NCBI GenBank assembly: GCA_021792355.1
Contig: JAJYUV010000021.1
Coordinates: forward strand, 1-15,311
DNA: 15,311 nt
Source: Thermoplasmata archaeon
GTDB taxonomy: Archaea > Thermoplasmatota > Thermoplasmata > Thermoplasmatales > GCA-001856825
Reading direction: 5' to 3'
Below the pieces are notes generated by a model that made no database searches, was not told the DNA's origin, and saw only the letters and a list, made by a program, of their open reading frames with translations. A program made the translations under genes and the position numbers. Below are positions 12,983-15,311 of the stretch, piece after piece. Numbering within the stretch: the first letter of the stretch is position 1; every line of letters starts with the position of its first letter.

Positions 12983-14230
12983 ATGAGCCAACTCCCCTTC
13001 TTCACCTTGAGCGATTTCGACCTGGTGGGCAAGTCGGTTCTGCTGAGGGTAGATATCAATTCACCTATTGACCCGTCAACGGGAAATATCCTTGATGATG
13101 CGAGATTCAGGGCGCACAAGGAAACGATTGAGTCCCTTTCCAAATCCAAGGTCATCATTCTGGCTCACCAGAGTAGACCGGGGAAGAGCGATTTTGTAAG
13201 CTTAAGGACACACGCTTCACATCTCTCCAACTTGCTTAAGAGAAGGGTCAAGTTTCTGAACGGGGTTTATGACGATGAGACGTTGGAGGAGATAGATGGT
13301 GCAGAACCGGGGGACATCCTCATGCTGGAGAATACCAGGTATTACTCAGAAGAGGTCGTCCTTGCTGAAGATAGGCTCGAGGTGATGGAGAAAACACACA
13401 TAGTCAGGAACTTGGCTGAGCATGCCGAATACTTCGTCAACGATGCCTTCGCAGCTGCCCACAGGAGCAACGTGACGCTCGTGGGTTTCAGCAAAGTCAT
13501 GCCCAACATCGCGGGAAAATTGATGGAAAATGAGATAGTGGGAATAGAGAAGTTATTCGACGTCAAGGGAAAGAAAAGGGTTGGAATATTTGGAGGGGCA
13601 AAGGCAGACGATTCCATAAAGATCATAGACAAGTTACTCGGGGAAAGGAAACTCGACAAGGTCCTGACGGGGGGACTCGTTGGACACATATTCCTGATTG
13701 CGTCTGGGGTAGAGATGGGGAAGAAGAATGAGGAGGTTCTCAGGAAAGAAGTCGGCAAGTACGACCAAGTCTTAAAGGAAGCAGAGAAGCTGGTCAGGGA
13801 GTACAGGGAATCAATAATGACCCCGGAAGACTTTGTGGGCAACGAGGATGGAAAAGTGAAACACTACAAATTAGGCGATTTCAGGAAGGACATACCGGCA
13901 ATGGACATCGGAGTCGACACGATAGCTTCTTACGCATCGGTGATAAAGAATTCGGATGCGGTAATGCTTAATGGACCAATGGGTGTCTTTGAGCTGGAAA
14001 GTTTTGCCTCGGGGACGGAGGAGGTGTTCTCTACCGTCGCAAAATCAAGAGGGTACAAGGTAGCAGGCGGAGGACACACTTTGGCGGCCCTGGAAAGGAT
14101 GGGTATAAACGGGAATGACATCGACCACATATCCACAGGCGGGGGAGCCCTTATAAGCTATCTTGCGGGTGAGCCTATGCCGGGAATAGAGTCGCTGATA
14201 GTTTCAAAAAAGAAGTTTGGAGGATCGTAG
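12983..14230 (+). CDS. pgk: Phosphoglycerate kinase
   Basis: A 415-residue enzyme that transfers phosphate between 1,3-bisphosphoglycerate and ADP in central sugar metabolism, in the cytoplasm. The N-terminal substrate motif is LLRVDINSPI (20-29). The second phosphoglycerate-binding loop LAHQSRPG replaces the bacterial SHLGRP. NDAFAAAHRS, GGAKADDSIKII, GPMGVFE, GGGHT and the C-terminal STGGGALISYL (388-398) follow in family order. The length is normal for archaeal PGK. It is the first gene of a tight run with prefoldin alpha and ftsY; its last codons carry the Shine-Dalgarno of the prefoldin gene. Confidence 0.97.
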   Translation: MSQLPFFTLSDFDLVGKSVLLRVDINSPIDPSTGNILDDARFRAHKETIESLSKSKVIILAHQSRPGKSDFVSLRTHASHLSNLLKRRVKFLNGVYDDETLEEIDGAEPGDILMLENTRYYSEEVVLAEDRLEVMEKTHIVRNLAEHAEYFVNDAFAAAHRSNVTLVGFSKVMPNIAGKLMENEIVGIEKLFDVKGKKRVGIFGGAKADDSIKIIDKLLGERKLDKVLTGGLVGHIFLIASGVEMGKKNEEVLRKEVGKYDQVLKEAEKLVREYRESIMTPEDFVGNEDGKVKHYKLGDFRKDIPAMDIGVDTIASYASVIKNSDAVMLNGPMGVFELESFASGTEEVFSTVAKSRGYKVAGGGHTLAALERMGINGNDIDHISTGGGALISYLAGEPMPGIESLIVSKKKFGGS

Positions 14231-14635
14231 ATGACACAAGATGCAAAGGTGGACCAGATAGTGTACAGCATGGAAGTGATAAGACAGCAGCTGGAAGAAA
14301 TCGAGGGACAGATACAGTCTCTTGCTGTCATTCTTCAGGACTTAGCAACGAGCACAGATTTCCTGAAGAATATGAGTAAGATAGAGGGAGATTCCCTCAT
14401 CCCGATAGGGAGGGGGCTCTACATTGAGGGTGAGGTGAAAAACAAGGAGAGGGTCGTGGTAAATATTGGTTCCAGCGCATACAAGAAGGCAACTGTAGAA
14501 GATGCACTGAGCATTCTAGAGGAAAGGAAGAACGACGCAGCTAAGGCGTTGGAAAGCAGTCGAAATTCAGAGGGCGAGTTACAGCAGCGATATGCACAAC
14601 TGGAAGATTATTTGAATAGAGTTTACAAAAAGTAA
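14231..14635 (+). CDS. pfdA: Prefoldin alpha subunit
   Basis: A 134-residue subunit of prefoldin (GimC), the hexameric jellyfish-like holdase that passes unfolded proteins to the thermosome; two alpha and four beta subunits form the complex. The N-terminal coiled coil (about 8-45) and C-terminal coiled coil (about 98-132) flank the two beta hairpins, including LIPIGRGLYIEGEV (56-69), the alpha-type core. The length is near the family norm. The ATG directly follows the pgk stop, with GGAGG (14219-14223) seven bases upstream inside pgk, so translation is coupled. Confidence 0.93.
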   Translation: MTQDAKVDQIVYSMEVIRQQLEEIEGQIQSLAVILQDLATSTDFLKNMSKIEGDSLIPIGRGLYIEGEVKNKERVVVNIGSSAYKKATVEDALSILEERKNDAAKALESSRNSEGELQQRYAQLEDYLNRVYKK

Positions 14636-14641
14636 GTTGAG

Positions 14642-15311
14642 ATGTTCGAAAAACTGAAAGAGAAATTCAAGCTGTCAAAGAAGGAAGATGAGCAGACCCA
14701 AGTAACCAAAGAAGAGAGGGGTACTGCAATGACGCTGGGTGCCTCCTCCAAAGATTTTGAAGAGATTGCAGGAAATCTAAAGATATCACTTCTAGAAGCA
14801 GATGTTGCTCTTCCTGTCGCAGACAGGATTTCGAACGTGCTTCTGAAGAAGTTGGATGATAAGAGTATCAGGCTGAAGGGGGACAGGAATTCCGTATTCA
14901 AGGAAGCCGTCAGATCGACGATAAAGGAGGTTGCGACGGTCAGTCAGGTTGATCTCGTTGATATGGCAAGTAAAAAGTCACCGTTCGTCGTGATGTTCGT
15001 CGGCATGAACGGTACTGGGAAAACTACTTCTATTGCAAAACTTGCCGAGACATTCAAGGATAAGGGATTTTACGTCGTGATAGCTGCCTCCGACACTTTC
15101 AGAGCCGGCGCAATTGAACAAATAGCCCTGCACGGTGAAAAGATTGGAGTGAGGGTGGTGAAGCACCAGGCCGGAGGTGATCCCGCTGCTGTAGCTTTCG
15201 ATGCCGTAAAGCACGCATCTAGAATGGAAAAGTCGGTCGTGTTAATAGATACCGCAGGGAGGATGCAGAACAACAAGAACCTGCTTGAAGAGATGAAGAA
15301 AATAAAGAAAA
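14642..15311 (+). CDS. ftsY: Signal recognition particle receptor FtsY, 5' part
   Basis: 223 codons, open at the window edge. FtsY is the SRP-docking GTPase that targets ribosome-nascent chain complexes to the membrane. A short basic N-terminus (MFEKLKEKFKLSKK) is followed by the four-helix N domain, the P-loop GMNGTGKTT (121-129), DTFRAGAIEQ (151-160), and the G3 motif DTAGR (203-207). This order and DTFRAGAIEQ set FtsY apart from the SRP54 paralogue, which has QL in that place. The N-terminal acidic domain is short, as in archaea. ATG at 14642 is six bases after the prefoldin stop, with no strong ribosome binding site visible, so coupling by reinitiation is likely. Confidence 0.95.
   Translation, partial: MFEKLKEKFKLSKKEDEQTQVTKEERGTAMTLGASSKDFEEIAGNLKISLLEADVALPVADRISNVLLKKLDDKSIRLKGDRNSVFKEAVRSTIKEVATVSQVDLVDMASKKSPFVVMFVGMNGTGKTTSIAKLAETFKDKGFYVVIAASDTFRAGAIEQIALHGEKIGVRVVKHQAGGDPAAVAFDAVKHASRMEKSVVLIDTAGRMQNNKNLLEEMKKIKK

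Noticed and set aside
13342..13842. Minus-strand 166-codon frame inside pgk
   Set aside because: A shadow of the highly conserved pgk frame, Ser/Thr-rich as antisense frames of this codon usage are.

Overview
The window looks like a chromosomal segment of a thermoplasmatal archaeon (Thermoplasmata, in the broad neighbourhood of Thermoplasma, Ferroplasma or Cuniculiplasma). The reasons are a group II chaperonin (thermosome), archaeal prefoldin alpha, an FtsY-type SRP receptor, an archaeal phosphoglycerate kinase, TATA boxes about 25 bases before start codons (leaderless transcripts), a thioredoxin reductase without the usual NADPH motif, and families such as DUF929-like and DUF5611-like proteins. 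This assignment is inference from protein families; no database was searched.

Layout. (1) 1-2480 is a loose accessory stretch, mostly on the minus strand: a DUF5611-like protein, a truncated DUF929-like membrane-anchored thioredoxin-fold protein, a sequon-rich coiled-coil surface protein, a decayed IS6-type transposase fragment and a small membrane protein. (2) 2491-9029 appears to be one 6.5-kb transposon. Its ends are inverted repeats starting GGYTCTGTTGCG, very like IS6-family termini, and it is flanked by an exact 8-bp direct repeat TTAAGACC (2483-2490 and 9030-9037), the duplication size IS6 elements make. Inside lie a DUF5678/retropepsin-like protease pair, an SDH-family serine protease with a previously hidden 54-codon gene, an IS6-like transposase carrying SWIM and zinc-ribbon domains, an AbrB-like and a ribbon-helix-helix regulator, an unrecognised 379-residue protein, and a DNA methyltransferase fused to an Mrr-like nuclease. 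A third, variant copy of the transposon end lies inside at 3466-3522. (3) 9085-15311 is ordinary housekeeping sequence on the plus strand: thermosome, thioredoxin reductase, imidazolonepropionase-like hydrolase, then phosphoglycerate kinase, prefoldin alpha and the 5' part of ftsY.

How it works together. Removing the transposon on paper rejoins a divergent promoter region between the small membrane protein and the thermosome. That region contains an inverted repeat GTCAA-C-TTGAC, which the insertion has moved about 6.5 kb away from the thermosome TATA box. Within the transposon, five ACCTAT boxes lie between the divergent transposase and AbrB genes, which suggests that the AbrB protein controls its own gene and transposition. 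The cargo (nuclease-methyltransferase, two proteases, small regulators, an orphan protein) has the look of a defence or stability module, but that function is a hypothesis.
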